A stretch of DNA of 64,000 nt from Clostridiaceae bacterium (GCA_021771025.1 JAETPW010000022.1:1-64000), one strand, 5' to 3'. Shown: positions 34,760 to 44,613, counted from the first letter of the stretch. A program made the numbers and translations. The notes: generated by a model not told the origin, from the letters alone.

Positions 34760-35863
34760 ATGAAACTAAAAGGATTAACAATAGGGGACAAAATAGCTCA
34801 AATTCCTATCATACAAGGAGGAATGGGAGTAGGTGTATCACTTCATCGACTAGCAGGAGCAGTTGCTAAAGCAGGTGGTATAGGAATTATATCTACAGCA
34901 GACATTGGCTTCAAAGAACCTGATTTTGACCAAAATCCAGTAGAAGCTAATTTAAGAGCAATTGATAAAGAAATAAAAGCAGCAAGAAACATTGCTCCAA
35001 AGGGTGTTATTGGTGTTAATATAATGGTTGCGATGAACCATTATGCAGAAATCGCTAAAAGATGTGTAAAAAATGGGATAGACCTAATTATTTCAGGAGC
35101 AGGCCTTCCAAAAGAATTACCAGAATTAGTAAAGGGAACCAAAACCAAAATTGCACCCATTATTTCCTCAGCCAAAGGAGCAAGGTTAATTTCTAAATTA
35201 TGGATTACCAAACACAATTATGTACCAGATATGATCGTAGTAGAAGGACCAGAAGCAGGAGGGCATCTAGGATTTAAATTAGAAGAATTAGGGCAAGGAG
35301 AAAATCCAGAGCCAAGAGAAGAAAGACCAACACTAGAAAAAATAACCGTAGAAGTAGTAGAAGAAGTAAAAAAAATAGAACAAGAAACAGGTAAAGAGAT
35401 TCCCGTTGTAGTAGCAGGAGGAATTTTTGATGGAAAGGATATTGCTCGCTACATTCAGTTAGGAGCAAATGGAGTTCAAATGGCAACCCGTTTTGTAGCA
35501 ACAGAAGAATGTGATGCAGCAGAGGAATTCAAACAAGCCTATATTAACTGCCAAGAAGAAGATATCGCCATCATCAAAAGTCCAGTAGGAATGCCAGGAC
35601 GAGCCATTCGAAATGCTTTTATTCAAAAAGTAGAGAAAGAAAAAGAAAAAATTACAAAATGTTATGGTTGCATCAAAACCTGTCAAATGGCAAAGACGCC
35701 TTATTGTATTACTAAGGCATTAATTGAATCAGTAAAAGGAAATATTAATCAAGGTTTAGTTTTTTGTGGTTCAAATGCTAAACGAATTAAAGAAATAACA
35801 ACAGTACCTAAACTAATTGAAAATTTGCAAAGAGAAGCAGAAATGTGTTTAGAAAATACGTAA
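34760..35863 (+). CDS. FMN-dependent oxidoreductase, FabK/nitronate monooxygenase family
   Basis: A TIM-barrel flavoprotein of 367 residues. It has PIIQGGMGVGVS, the phosphate-binding VVAGGIFDG and GANGVQMATRF motifs and EGPEAGGH, the segment that corresponds to GMEAGGH in FabK. It is longer than FabK (about 320) and ends with a Cys-rich extension (CYGCIKTCQMAKTPYC) typical of clostridial nitronate-monooxygenase-type proteins. Location in the fatty-acid cluster suggests an enoyl-ACP reductase role, but fabI is also present, so the true substrate is open. Confidence 0.85.
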   Translation: MKLKGLTIGDKIAQIPIIQGGMGVGVSLHRLAGAVAKAGGIGIISTADIGFKEPDFDQNPVEANLRAIDKEIKAARNIAPKGVIGVNIMVAMNHYAEIAKRCVKNGIDLIISGAGLPKELPELVKGTKTKIAPIISSAKGARLISKLWITKHNYVPDMIVVEGPEAGGHLGFKLEELGQGENPEPREERPTLEKITVEVVEEVKKIEQETGKEIPVVVAGGIFDGKDIARYIQLGANGVQMATRFVATEECDAAEEFKQAYINCQEEDIAIIKSPVGMPGRAIRNAFIQKVEKEKEKITKCYGCIKTCQMAKTPYCITKALIESVKGNINQGLVFCGSNAKRIKEITTVPKLIENLQREAEMCLENT

Positions 35864-35929
35864 ATGCGTATTAGTTTTAGAAAGATAGAATGTAATTTAC
35901 TATAAAAAAGAAAAAAGGAGGCAACACGT

Positions 35930-36772
35930 TTGATCATCGATAAAGTAAGAAAATTAACCAATCCAGAAGAAGTACGAACCAAAAATGTATCAGCAGCAGA
36001 CAAAATGATTGGTAAATGGGTAAAATGTGATGGATGTAAAGAAATCATTTATAAAGAAGAACTACACCAAAACGATAATGTATGTCCCAATTGTGGAAAA
36101 TACTTTCGTTTATCCAGTAGAAGAAGAATTAAACAAATAGCAGACGAAGGAACATTCAAAGAAATAGGAGACACTATTTGTACCCAAGACCCACTTCACT
36201 TTGAAGGTTACCTAAAAAAAGTAGAAAGCCTAAAAGCCAAAACAAAAATATCAGAGGCAGTACGATGTGGAACCTGTGAAATTGAAGGGCAAAAAGCAGT
36301 ACTTGCCATCATGGACGGGAACTTTTTAATGGGAAGTATGGGATCAGCCGTAGGAGAAAGAATCACCCTAGCCATAGAAACTGCTATTGATCTACGTTCT
36401 CCATTTGTTTTATTTAGTGTATCAGGTGGAGCAAGAATGCAAGAAGGAATGGTATCCCTAATGCAAATGGCAAAAACATCAGCAGCCGTAAAAAAACTAG
36501 AACAAGCAGGATTACTTTATCTATCAGTATTAACAGACCCAACAACAGGAGGAGTACTAGCCAGTTTTGCCAGCCTAGGAGATATCGTCTTAGCAGAGCC
36601 CAAAGCACTAATTGGTTTTGCCGGACCTAGAGTAATAGAGCAAACCATAAAACAAAAATTACCAGACGGATTTCAGCGATCAGAATTTTTACTAGAACAT
36701 GGGTTTATTGACAAAATTGTTGAACGAAAAGAGATGAAGCATACTATAGCTAATTTACTTCGTTTGCACTAA
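35930..36772 (+). CDS. accD: Acetyl-CoA carboxylase carboxyltransferase beta subunit
   Basis: A crotonase-fold subunit of 280 residues. The N-terminal zinc ribbon CDGCKEIIYKEEL ... VCPNCGKYF (about 33-61) and the MGSMGSAVGERI, SGGARMQEG and GGVLASFASLGD motifs are typical. TTG 35930 is the start, supported by AAAAAGGAGG upstream. It works with AccA, encoded next. Confidence 0.95.
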   Translation: MIIDKVRKLTNPEEVRTKNVSAADKMIGKWVKCDGCKEIIYKEELHQNDNVCPNCGKYFRLSSRRRIKQIADEGTFKEIGDTICTQDPLHFEGYLKKVESLKAKTKISEAVRCGTCEIEGQKAVLAIMDGNFLMGSMGSAVGERITLAIETAIDLRSPFVLFSVSGGARMQEGMVSLMQMAKTSAAVKKLEQAGLLYLSVLTDPTTGGVLASFASLGDIVLAEPKALIGFAGPRVIEQTIKQKLPDGFQRSEFLLEHGFIDKIVERKEMKHTIANLLRLH

Positions 36773-36785
36773 ACTTGTCTGGTTA

Positions 36786-36849
36786 CCCAATTTGGGGACG
36801 GGGTAAAATTTGGTCATTTTACCCCAATTTACCCCGTCCCCAAATTGGG
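36786..36849. repeat. GGGGACGGGG hairpin between accD and accA
   Basis: CCCAATTTGGGGACGGGGTA pairs with TACCCCGTCCCCAAATTGGG, with an inner GGTCATTTTACCCC segment. It is a member of the GGGGACGG family; it lies inside an operon, so it is not simply a terminator. Confidence 0.8.
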
Positions 36850-36878
36850 AGTGAAGAAGAGAAAAAGGAGGAACATAG

Positions 36879-37670
36879 ATGACAGCATGGGAAAAGGTTC
36901 AAATAGCAAGAGATTCAGAAAGACCAAAGGCGCTCGATTATATTCAAAGTATTTTCAGTGACTTTATTGAGTTACATGGAGATCGAAATTTTGGCGATGA
37001 CAAGGCTATTATTGGTGGAATTGCTTCACTAGGAGGTATTTCGTTTACGGTAATTGGAGAACAAAAAGGAAAAAACGTAAAAGAAAATATGGAAAGGAAT
37101 TTTGGTATGCCAAATCCAGAGGGGTATCGCAAGGCTTTGCGTTTGATGAAACAAGCGGAGAAGTTTAAAAGGCCGATTATTACTTTTATTGATACACCAG
37201 GAGCCTACCCAGGAATGGGGGCAGAAGAAAGAGGGCAAGGAGAAGCGATTGCTCGTAATATTATGGAGATGTCAGCTCTTCGCGTTCCGGTTATTTGTGT
37301 GATTATTGGTGAAGGATCTAGTGGTGGTGCTTTAGCTATTGGTGTTGGCGATAGAGTGGTTATGCTAGAAAATTCGGTGTATTCTATTCTTTCGCCAGAA
37401 GGGTTTGCTAGTATCTTATATAAAGATTCAGGCAAAGCAAAAGAAGCGGCAGAGAATATGAAAATTACAGCAAAAGAACTTAAAAAATTAGGAATAGTAG
37501 ATGAAATCATTAAAGAGCCTAAAACAGGTATTCATGCAGAAGGGGAAGAGTGGGAAATTTTAGTCAAAACGTTACAGGATTATTTTTTAAAAACAGTTAA
37601 GGAATTAATCCATTTTGATTCAGAAGAATTGGTAGAAAAGCGTTATCAAAAATTTAGAACCATGTGTTAA
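36879..37670 (+). CDS. accA: Acetyl-CoA carboxylase carboxyltransferase alpha subunit
   Basis: This 263-residue protein matches Acc[21 protein letters not shown], the GDRNFGDD segment, the oxyanion motifs [17 protein letters not shown] and [17 protein letters not shown] and the [14 protein letters not shown] segment. It starts after AAAAAGGAGG. Together with AccD it transfers CO2 to acetyl-CoA. Confidence 0.95.
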   Translation: MTAWEKVQIARDSERPKALDYIQSIFSDFIELHGDRNFGDDKAIIGGIASLGGISFTVIGEQKGKNVKENMERNFGMPNPEGYRKALRLMKQAEKFKRPIITFIDTPGAYPGMGAEERGQGEAIARNIMEMSALRVPVICVIIGEGSSGGALAIGVGDRVVMLENSVYSILSPEGFASILYKDSGKAKEAAENMKITAKELKKLGIVDEIIKEPKTGIHAEGEEWEILVKTLQDYFLKTVKELIHFDSEELVEKRYQKFRTMC

Positions 37671-37706
37671 TTGAATGAAAGAATGAAGAGAAAGTGAGGA
37701 GAACTT

Positions 37707-38477
37707 ATGTTATTGCAAGGAAAAAAAGTAGTCATTATGGGAGTTAGAAATAAATGGAGTATAGCTTGGGGAGCAACTAAAGCAGCTTATGACCAAGGAG
37801 CACAAGTAATTTGTACTTGTTCAGAGGGAAGCAGTAGTAAAGTAAAAGATCTACTAGCAGAATTACCGGAAGCAGAGTTGGTTATTTGTAACGATGTAAG
37901 TCGTGATGAAGATATTGATCAAGCATTAGAAGAAATAAAAACAAAAGTAGGAAAAATTGATGGTTTGTTACATGCCATCGCTCATGCTAATACAGAAGAT
38001 TTACGAAATGATTTTATTTTAACTTCTCGTGAAGGATATGCTCACGCACAAGATGTTAGTAGTTATTCTTTAGTAGCAGTAGCAAGAATGTTACGTGAAA
38101 AGCAAATGTTAAATTCAGGGGCAAGCCTAATTGCTTATAGTTATTTTGGAGCAGAAAAAGCAGTGCAAGGATATAATGTTATGGGAGTAGCAAAAGCAGC
38201 ACTAGAAGCTAGCATTCGTTATTTAGCTGTTGATTTAGGAAAAGAGGGTTACCGCATTAATGGAATTTCGGCTGGACCAATCAAAACCCTATCAGCCAAA
38301 GGAATAAAGGACTTTGGAACCATTTTAGATATGGTAGAAGAAAGAGCACCTCTACATCGTAATGTTACCATAGAGGAAGTAGGAAATAGTACAGCATTAC
38401 TCTTTAGTGATTTATCTAGTGCTATTACGGGAGAAATTATTCATGTAGATAATGGATTTTCTATTGTTGGGGTATAA
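37707..38477 (+). CDS. fabI: Enoyl-ACP reductase (NADH), FabI
   Basis: A 256-residue SDR enzyme with the FabI-type cofactor loop GVRNKWSIAWG, AHANTEDL, and the catalytic Tyr-x6-Lys in GYNVMGVAKAALE. It reduces the trans-2-enoyl-ACP double bond. It is the last gene in the cluster and ends in a GGGGACGGGT-type hairpin. A target for triclosan-type inhibitors by family knowledge. Confidence 0.93.
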   Translation: MLLQGKKVVIMGVRNKWSIAWGATKAAYDQGAQVICTCSEGSSSKVKDLLAELPEAELVICNDVSRDEDIDQALEEIKTKVGKIDGLLHAIAHANTEDLRNDFILTSREGYAHAQDVSSYSLVAVARMLREKQMLNSGASLIAYSYFGAEKAVQGYNVMGVAKAALEASIRYLAVDLGKEGYRINGISAGPIKTLSAKGIKDFGTILDMVEERAPLHRNVTIEEVGNSTALLFSDLSSAITGEIIHVDNGFSIVGV

Positions 38478-38487
38478 TTTATTTGTC

Positions 38488-38556
38488 TGTCCAATTGGGG
38501 ACGGGTACGTTTTGGACATAGTTAATGTCCAAAATGTACCCGTCCCCAATTGGACA
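38488..38556. repeat. Perfect 32-bp-arm hairpin of the GGGGACGGGT family
   Basis: TGTCCAATTGGGGACGGGTA at the left is mirrored by TACCCGTCCCCAATTGGACA at the right, and ATGTCCAAAA closes on TTTTGGACAT, with a 5-nt loop. Only one base pair (G/A) mismatches. It follows fabI without a T-run, so if it terminates it does so by hairpin strength. Confidence 0.85.
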
Positions 38557-38682
38557 CTTGCCAAAATGTCCCAAAAAGAAACGTCCCCAAAAGGACAAAA
38601 TTCACAAATTTTCCAAAATCCCTTTAAAAATTTTTCAAAATACGATACAATAGGAGAAAATTTATATTTTAGGGAGAGGAAA

Positions 38683-40371
38683 ATGACGAAAAAATGGCAA
38701 GTATACGAAACAGATGAAACAAAAGTAAAAGAACTAACCGAAAAATATGCTATTAATTCACTACTAGCAACCATTTTAGTTAATCGTAATATTGTAGAAG
38801 AAGAGCAAATACAAGTTTTTTTGCATCCAACAAGAAATGATTTCCATGATCCGTTTCTAATGCCAGATATGAAAAAAGCAATTGACCGTATTTTACAAGC
38901 AAAGCAAAGAAAAGAAAAAGTCATCATTTATGGCGATTATGATGCGGACGGAATCACTAGTATAACGGTATTAAAAAGTTTCTTACAAGATATTGGAATG
39001 GAAGTTGATGAATATATACCTAACCGATTAGAAGAAGGATATGGCTTAAATAAACCGGCAGTAAAGACAATAGCAGAACAAAATTATTCATTAATGATAA
39101 CGGTAGACTGTGGTATATCAGCAGTAGAGGAAATTGCTTATGCCAATTCCTTAGGAATAGAAACTATCGTTACTGATCATCATGAAGTAGGGGAAGAGTT
39201 GCCAAAAGCAGTAGCAGTAGTAGATGCTAAACGAAAAGACAATACTTATCCTTGCCGAGATTTAGCTGGAGTAGGAGTAGTTTTTAAGGTTATTCAAGCA
39301 CTAAGCCAAACACTACACTTACCAGAAGAAGACTACTTAAAATATTTGGATATAGTTTGTGTAGGAACCATTTCTGACATAGTCCCTCTAGTAGATGAAA
39401 ATAGAGTGATTGCCAAATTAGGCTTAATGCTAATTCATCAAACCAAAAATTTAGGACTAAGGTCTTTATTATTATCATCTGGATATCAAAAAATAGATTC
39501 TAATACCATATCATTTGGTGTTGCCCCAAGAATTAATGCCTGTGGTAGAATGGGACATGCAGAACAGGCGTTAAAACTGTTTTTATCAAAGAATATTCAA
39601 GAAGTAAAAGAATTAACGACAATTTTAAATGAATACAATCGTCAAAGGCAAGAAACTGAAAAACGAATTTATGAAGAAGCAGTTGCTGAAATTTCCCAAA
39701 AACACCTAGACCAAAAAAATACCATTATCGTAGCAGGTGAGAATTGGCATCATGGGGTTATTGGTATTGTGTCTTCTAAAATTACAGAATTATACTTTAA
39801 ACCAAGTATTTTATTATGTAAGGAAGGCAAGGTAGCTAAGGGGTCAGGAAGAAGCATACCCGGGTTTGATCTTCATGAAGCATTAATGAAATGCCCCAAT
39901 ACCATAGAAAAATTTGGCGGGCATAGTATGGCTATCGGCATAACCGTTCAAACTAGTAAGCTGGAAAACTTTAACCAAGAATTTGAGCAAATTGCGACAG
40001 AATCTCATATTGAAGAAATTAAGCCAATCATCTTTATTGATGGAAAAATAGAATTAGTAGACTTAAATAAACAAATGGTAGAAAGTTTAAAACAATTAGA
40101 ACCATTTGGAGAAGGAAACAAAACACCCATATTTGTTTTTCGTCACTTAAAAATCGATTCAATACGTGCTTTATCAGAAGGAAAACACTTAAAACTTACG
40201 CTCAAACAAGGAAATACTATCATTAGTGCCATAGGTTTCAACTTAGGGCAATTAGCAGAAGAATATCGCATAGGAGATAAATTAGATATTGTAGGAATGC
40301 TAGAAATCAATACATTTAATGGAGTAGATAGTTTACAAATTAACATTAAAGATATGATGGGGGCAATATAA
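38683..40371 (+). CDS. recJ: Single-stranded-DNA exonuclease RecJ
   Basis: A DHH/DHHA1 nuclease of 562 residues, typical for the short clostridial RecJ. DHH motifs are DYDADGITSI, TVDCGISA and TDHHEVG; the DHHA1 region shows GVIGIVSSKI and KFGGHSMAIG, and the C-terminal OB-fold spans about 450-560. ATG 38683 follows AGGGAGAGGAAA. It acts 5' to 3' in recombination and mismatch repair. Confidence 0.94.
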   Translation: MTKKWQVYETDETKVKELTEKYAINSLLATILVNRNIVEEEQIQVFLHPTRNDFHDPFLMPDMKKAIDRILQAKQRKEKVIIYGDYDADGITSITVLKSFLQDIGMEVDEYIPNRLEEGYGLNKPAVKTIAEQNYSLMITVDCGISAVEEIAYANSLGIETIVTDHHEVGEELPKAVAVVDAKRKDNTYPCRDLAGVGVVFKVIQALSQTLHLPEEDYLKYLDIVCVGTISDIVPLVDENRVIAKLGLMLIHQTKNLGLRSLLLSSGYQKIDSNTISFGVAPRINACGRMGHAEQALKLFLSKNIQEVKELTTILNEYNRQRQETEKRIYEEAVAEISQKHLDQKNTIIVAGENWHHGVIGIVSSKITELYFKPSILLCKEGKVAKGSGRSIPGFDLHEALMKCPNTIEKFGGHSMAIGITVQTSKLENFNQEFEQIATESHIEEIKPIIFIDGKIELVDLNKQMVESLKQLEPFGEGNKTPIFVFRHLKIDSIRALSEGKHLKLTLKQGNTIISAIGFNLGQLAEEYRIGDKLDIVGMLEINTFNGVDSLQINIKDMMGAI

Positions 40372-40460
40372 AAAAGAATGTGCCAGTTTGGGGACGGGGT
40401 AAAAAATGGCAATTTTACCCCAATTAGGGACAGGGTGAAAATATCACTATTGACAAAAAG

Positions 40461-40500
40461 AAAAGCCTTGTGTGAGAGTAATCTCACACAAAGCTTCCAA
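40461..40500 (-). terminator. Terminator for the antisense membrane gene
   Basis: Minus strand: AAGCTTTGTGTGAGA and TCTCACACAAGGCTT form a strong stem, followed by TTCTTTTTG. Confidence 0.75.
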
Positions 40501-40679
40501 ATTAAAATGATGATCAGCCCGATTCCTAAAAAAAGGATAAGCCAACCAATGATTGCACAGAAATATCCCCCAAATTGGTGACCTGACTGAAAACAAAGAT
40601 CACTAAATATTTCTAGCCCAACCCAAAAACAAAAATTTAGGGGAACTATGCAAATTACTAATACGAATACTTCTAACAT
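40501..40679 (-). CDS. Small membrane protein, antisense, 3' end uncertain
   Basis: A minus-strand gene starting from GAGAGGAGAATTCCATG. It encodes two hydrophobic helices (LEVFVLVICIVPLNFCFWVG and GYFCAIIGWLILFLGIGLII) with a short polar link. The frame continues without stop through the terminator hairpin and into the antisense of recJ (to 40143), unlike its sister cassettes, which stop right before their hairpin. A one-base frameshift near 40510 would give a stop, so the end given is approximate. Function unknown. Confidence 0.5.
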
Positions 40680-40873
40680 GGAATTCTCCTCTCTGCTAGA
40701 AGAATAAGGAGGTGATCTCCTTATTGGTTAAAAAGTTACTTTACTACTACTATCATACCATATTTTTAACGAAAAAGCAAAATGCTTTTATTACTAGGAG
40801 TGTTATTCGATTAAAGCGATAAAACAAGACGTTTGTTGTGCAAATAGAAAATAAAGGGAAGTGAAATAAATTT

Positions 40874-43069
40874 ATGCAAGAACAAGAAATTACTATTCAA
40901 GATGTCATTAATAAACGAAAAGAACATGCCAGAAGAGTAGATACTAAGTTAATTCAAAGAGCATTTCAATTGGCTGATGATAAGCACAAAGACCAATGCC
41001 GTCATTCAGGAGAGCCCTATATTATTCATCCGCTTAATGTAGCCTATATATTAGCTGATACTGGGCTTGATGATAATACCCTTTGTGCGGCTTTACTTCA
41101 TGATGTAGTAGAAGATACAGAAGTAACTGACGAAGATATTCGTAAGGAATTTGGGGAAGAAATTGCTGATATGGTAGCAGGAGTTACCAAATTAGGAGAG
41201 ATGATGTTTACTTCTGTAGAAGAAAGGCAAGCGGAAGACTATCGCAAGATGTTTTTGGCTATGGGGAAAGATATTCGTGTTATCTTAATAAAGTTAGCCG
41301 ATCGCTTACATAACATGAGAACCTTAAAATACTTAAAGCGAGAACGCCAAATTGCAAATGCCAAAGAAACCATGGAAATTTATGCACCGCTAGCGAATCG
41401 TTTAGGGTTATATTCCATGAAATGGGAACTAGAAGATTTAGCGTTTAAATATTTATACCCAGAGGAATATCATGAACTTGTTGAAGGAATTAACAAAAAA
41501 AGAGAAGAGCGTTTGCAATTTATTGAAAAAATTATGGACGATATTCGTGTAGCCTTGAAAAAACAGCATATTGAAGCAGAAGTAACCGGAAGAGCGAAAC
41601 ATTTGTATAGTATTTATCGAAAAATGAAACGTGATAATAAAACGTTAGACCAAATTTATGATCTATTTGCTTTGCGTATCCTAGTTAATTCAGTAAAAGA
41701 TTGTTATGCTGCCTTAGGAGTTGTTCATGAACTGTATAATCCAATGCCGGGAAGATTTAAAGACTATATAGCTGTTCCTAAGCCAAATATGTATCAATCC
41801 ATTCATACTACTTTATTAGGTGAAAAAGGAACTCCTTTTGAAGTACAAATTCGTACATGGGACATGCACCGTATAGCTGAGTATGGTATTGCTGCCCATT
41901 GGGCTTACAAAGAAGCAAGCTATTTTAGTGGAAGAAAACAAGCCGTAAAAGTAGAAGAGGACAAACTAGCTTGGCTTCGTGAAACCTTAGAGTGGCAAAA
42001 AGAAATGCAGGATCCACAGGAATTTTTAGATACGTTAAAAACAGAATTATTTGAAGATGAAGTTTATGTATTTACCCCAAAAGGAGCCATTAAAGTTTTG
42101 CCAAGAGGAGCAACACCAATCGACTTTGCTTACTCCATTCACGCTGAAATTGGTCATCACATGACAGGCTGTAAAATCAACAGCAAAATGATGCCAATCA
42201 TTACCCCACTAAAAAGTGGAGACATCGTTGAAATTATTACTTCAGACCATGCCAAAGGACCAAGTAGAGACTGGCTAAAATTTGTTAAAAGTTCAAGTGC
42301 AAAAAACCGTATCAAAAGTTGGTTTAAAAAGGCACAACGTGAAGAGAACATTGAAAAGGGAAAAGAATTCATCGAAAAAGAAATCAAAAGAATTGGTCTT
42401 TCTCATGCGGATTTATTTAAAAATGAGTATATTGATCCTATGCTTGAAAAATATCGTTATAAAAATTTAGAAGAAATGTATGCAGCTGTTGGGTTTGGGG
42501 CGAATTCTTCTGTGAAAGTTATTGCTCGTGTGCTTCAAGAATATCGTAAAGAACACAAAGAAGAAGATTTAGAAGAAAAGATGGAAGTTTTACGTAAGCA
42601 GAAGGATAAGAAAACTAAGCCATCAAATTCTGGTGTTGTGGTTAAAGGAATTGATAATTGTTTGGTGAAATTGTCTAAGTGTTGTAATCCTTTACCAGGG
42701 GACGAAATAGTAGGATACATTACCAAAGGAAGAGGAGTATCGGTTCACCGTAAAGATTGTGTTAACGTAAAAGACTTGCTAACTGAGGAAAATCGTATGA
42801 TTGATGTGGAATGGTACCAAGAGGCGAAGGAGACATATGATGTAAATATAGAGGTAATGGCAAATGACAGAAGTGGTTTATTAGTGGATATTCTTAATGC
42901 ACTGAAAGAGAGTAAAGCAAAATTAATGGGAGTTAATACAAAAACCACGAAAGAAAGAATTGCGATGATGGATATTGCATTGGAAGTGGAGAACATTCAG
43001 GAGTTAAATCAGGTACAAAAGGCAATTAGAAAAGTGGATAGTGTTTATGAAGTAAGGAGAAAGAAATAG
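40874..43069 (+). CDS. rel: Bifunctional (p)ppGpp synthetase/hydrolase, RelA/SpoT family
   Basis: A stringent-response enzyme of 731 residues. The hydrolase HD domain (HDVVEDT, His76) is intact, the synthetase domain (about 230-350, with YKSIHT-like MYQSIHTT and the RIAEYGIAAHWAYKE segment), TGS domain (VYVFTPKGAIKVLPRGATPI), zinc-finger region (CCNPLPGDEIVG) and C-terminal ACT domain are all present. It makes and degrades alarmone in amino-acid starvation. Confidence 0.96.
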   Translation: MQEQEITIQDVINKRKEHARRVDTKLIQRAFQLADDKHKDQCRHSGEPYIIHPLNVAYILADTGLDDNTLCAALLHDVVEDTEVTDEDIRKEFGEEIADMVAGVTKLGEMMFTSVEERQAEDYRKMFLAMGKDIRVILIKLADRLHNMRTLKYLKRERQIANAKETMEIYAPLANRLGLYSMKWELEDLAFKYLYPEEYHELVEGINKKREERLQFIEKIMDDIRVALKKQHIEAEVTGRAKHLYSIYRKMKRDNKTLDQIYDLFALRILVNSVKDCYAALGVVHELYNPMPGRFKDYIAVPKPNMYQSIHTTLLGEKGTPFEVQIRTWDMHRIAEYGIAAHWAYKEASYFSGRKQAVKVEEDKLAWLRETLEWQKEMQDPQEFLDTLKTELFEDEVYVFTPKGAIKVLPRGATPIDFAYSIHAEIGHHMTGCKINSKMMPIITPLKSGDIVEIITSDHAKGPSRDWLKFVKSSSAKNRIKSWFKKAQREENIEKGKEFIEKEIKRIGLSHADLFKNEYIDPMLEKYRYKNLEEMYAAVGFGANSSVKVIARVLQEYRKEHKEEDLEEKMEVLRKQKDKKTKPSNSGVVVKGIDNCLVKLSKCCNPLPGDEIVGYITKGRGVSVHRKDCVNVKDLLTEENRMIDVEWYQEAKETYDVNIEVMANDRSGLLVDILNALKESKAKLMGVNTKTTKERIAMMDIALEVENIQELNQVQKAIRKVDSVYEVRRKK

Positions 43070-43072
43070 AGG

Positions 43073-43121
43073 TAGGGAAATAAAGGGGACGCCCTTTTCT
43101 TCCCTAGTTATTTTTTCCCTA
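43073..43121. repeat. GGGGACGCCC family repeat after rel
   Basis: TAGGGAAATAAAGGGGACGC, then CCTTTTCTTCCCTAG and TTTTTTCCCTAA: a partial hairpin of the family at 3366-3533 and 52252-52332. Confidence 0.65.
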
Positions 43122-43154
43122 ATTGCGTTTTCTGTAACTATTTTTTTCTGGCCG

Positions 43155-43335
43155 TCCAAGAAGGGGTGGGATAATCTATCTTTCCCACAAATTAACCTTC
43201 CATAGCAGGGTCTTTTTAAAACCCTTAGGTCCCTCACAAAGAAGCCGGTGATCGGGTTTTAAGCCTGACGCGGGCCAAAAGGGAACTGTCAGGTGTAATT
43301 TGTGGGAAAGATAGATTATCCCACCCCTTCTTGGA
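43155..43335. ncRNA. Conserved-core hairpin element, copy 1
   Basis: A 40-bp perfect outer stem (43155-43194 with 43296-43335, arm TCCAAGAAGGGGTGGGATAA...) encloses a core of about 100 nt shared with 57003-57186 and 61755-61942. Core landmarks are TCCATAGCAGGGTC, AAAACCCTTAGGTCCCTCAC, ATCGGGTTTTAAGCCT and GGGAACTGTCAG; AAAACCC and GGGTTTT pair inside it. The stem sequence is wholly different from the other copies yet complementary. Strand is not known. It fills the rel to hydrolase gap with the previous repeat. Confidence 0.75.
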
Positions 43336-43511
43336 CTACTCTACTGTTTTTGGTAAGGTTACTTTTTATATGTGTTTGTGGTTTTAGCTTTGATTTTTGT
43401 ATTGTGGATTTTGAGCTTAGTTTTGTGGATTGTGTAGTTTGTTTTGTGGTTTGAATGAAGGAAGAATGGAAACTTGTGTTAGTGGATTTTTGAGTGGAGG
43501 AGTAGTTTGAT

Positions 43512-44162
43512 ATGATTTTGAAGGAACGTAAGATAAATACTTGGGTAGGAGATCCTACTAATTGTTATTTGATTTTTGAAGAGAAAAGTAAGGAGATTAT
43601 GTGTATTGATCCAGCAGGGGAAGTTGATGAATTGGTCCACTTGATTCAAGAGGTATGGCAGGGTCAACTTAAATATATTTATTTGACTCATTGCCATGGA
43701 GATCATATTGGTGGTGTAACTAGCCTTAAGGAAAGTTGTGGAGGAACGATATTAATTCACCGAGAAGATAGTGATGGTCTTAATGATAAAAATGTGAATT
43801 TGTCTGGTATTATAGATTTACCAGAAATTGAATTGCAAGCAGATTCTAGGATTGATGATGGAGATCTAATCCATTTAGGAAATTTAGCCTTTAACGTGAT
43901 TCATACACCGGGTCATACTAAGGGAAGTACTTCTCTTTATTGTGAAACAGAGGGATGTTTATTTTCAGGAGATACGTTATTTGCTGGTACTTGGGGAAGA
44001 ACCGATTTACCTACTTCTGATCGAGAAGCTATTTTAGAGTCGATTGTCGATAAATTGCTTATTTTGCCAGAAGAAACCATTGTTTACCCAGGGCATGGAA
44101 AGCCAACTAAATTGAAAGAGGAGAAACCAATTTATTTAGAATTGAGACCTAAATTATGGTAA
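43512..44162 (+). CDS. Metallo-beta-lactamase-fold hydrolase (glyoxalase II-like)
   Basis: A protein of 216 residues. The zinc motif THCHGDHIGG, then TPGHTKGS, the bridging Asp in FSGDTLFAG and the last His in YPGHGKPT form a complete binuclear site. The family includes hydroxyacylglutathione hydrolases and related thioesterases. Its place between rel and hisS is conserved in many Bacillota. Substrate unknown. Confidence 0.9.
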   Translation: MILKERKINTWVGDPTNCYLIFEEKSKEIMCIDPAGEVDELVHLIQEVWQGQLKYIYLTHCHGDHIGGVTSLKESCGGTILIHREDSDGLNDKNVNLSGIIDLPEIELQADSRIDDGDLIHLGNLAFNVIHTPGHTKGSTSLYCETEGCLFSGDTLFAGTWGRTDLPTSDREAILESIVDKLLILPEETIVYPGHGKPTKLKEEKPIYLELRPKLW

Positions 44163-44232
44163 CCTATTGATTATTGGAAAGAAATACGTTATAATACAAA
44201 AGTAATTATTAATTCAATTAGGAGGAAAAGAA

Positions 44233-44613
44233 ATGGGAAAGGCCGGGGTACGGAAACTGAATTTACAAAAAATTCAGGAGATTAATTCTTTTGAAGGGTA
44301 CAAATTGGAATATGATGAGGAAACAAAATCATATTTCATCAGGAAGCACATGTTAAGTAAAAGGAATAGAGATAGAGGCTTCCAAGAAATCTTAAAGGTA
44401 GAGGAACTAAGTGGTAACTATTTTTTAGTTTGTTTTTTATATTGTGAAAAGCAAATGAATATGATACCAGAAGAAATCGGTAAAGCTATCGACTTCTTCT
44501 ATTGGAAGAAGGTACTTTACTTTAAGATAACTAGATTGGACGATTCAGTTGCCTTATACGATTACCATTACAATCGTATCGAGGACAAAGAGTTACTTGA
44601 AAATTTCTCATGA
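44233..44613 (+). CDS. Small unknown protein in own-terminator cassette
   Basis: A 126-residue basic protein starting after TTAGGAGGAAAAG. Segments: RKLNLQKIQEINSFEGYKLE, SYFIRKHMLSKRNRDRGF, KVEELSGNYFLVCFLYCEKQ and VALYDYHYNRIEDKEL. Predicted alpha/beta, soluble. Not recognised. It ends in a tight hairpin (AAGGG-TCA-CCCTT, 44618-44633) followed by TTGTTTC, and a second at 44665-44694. Its layout resembles the antisense cassettes of the fatty-acid cluster. Confidence 0.7.
   Translation: MGKAGVRKLNLQKIQEINSFEGYKLEYDEETKSYFIRKHMLSKRNRDRGFQEILKVEELSGNYFLVCFLYCEKQMNMIPEEIGKAIDFFYWKKVLYFKITRLDDSVALYDYHYNRIEDKELLENFS

Noticed and set aside
40143..40500. C-terminal extension of the antisense membrane gene through recJ
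   Set aside because: It is read through a terminator hairpin and antisense to the conserved recJ end; most likely an accidental open frame after a lost stop.
43155..43335. Conserved-core hairpin as a T-box, tRNA or ordinary terminator
   Set aside because: There is no T-box GGTGG core, no cloverleaf and no T-run after the stem; two copies are not directly downstream of a gene that lacks a terminator.
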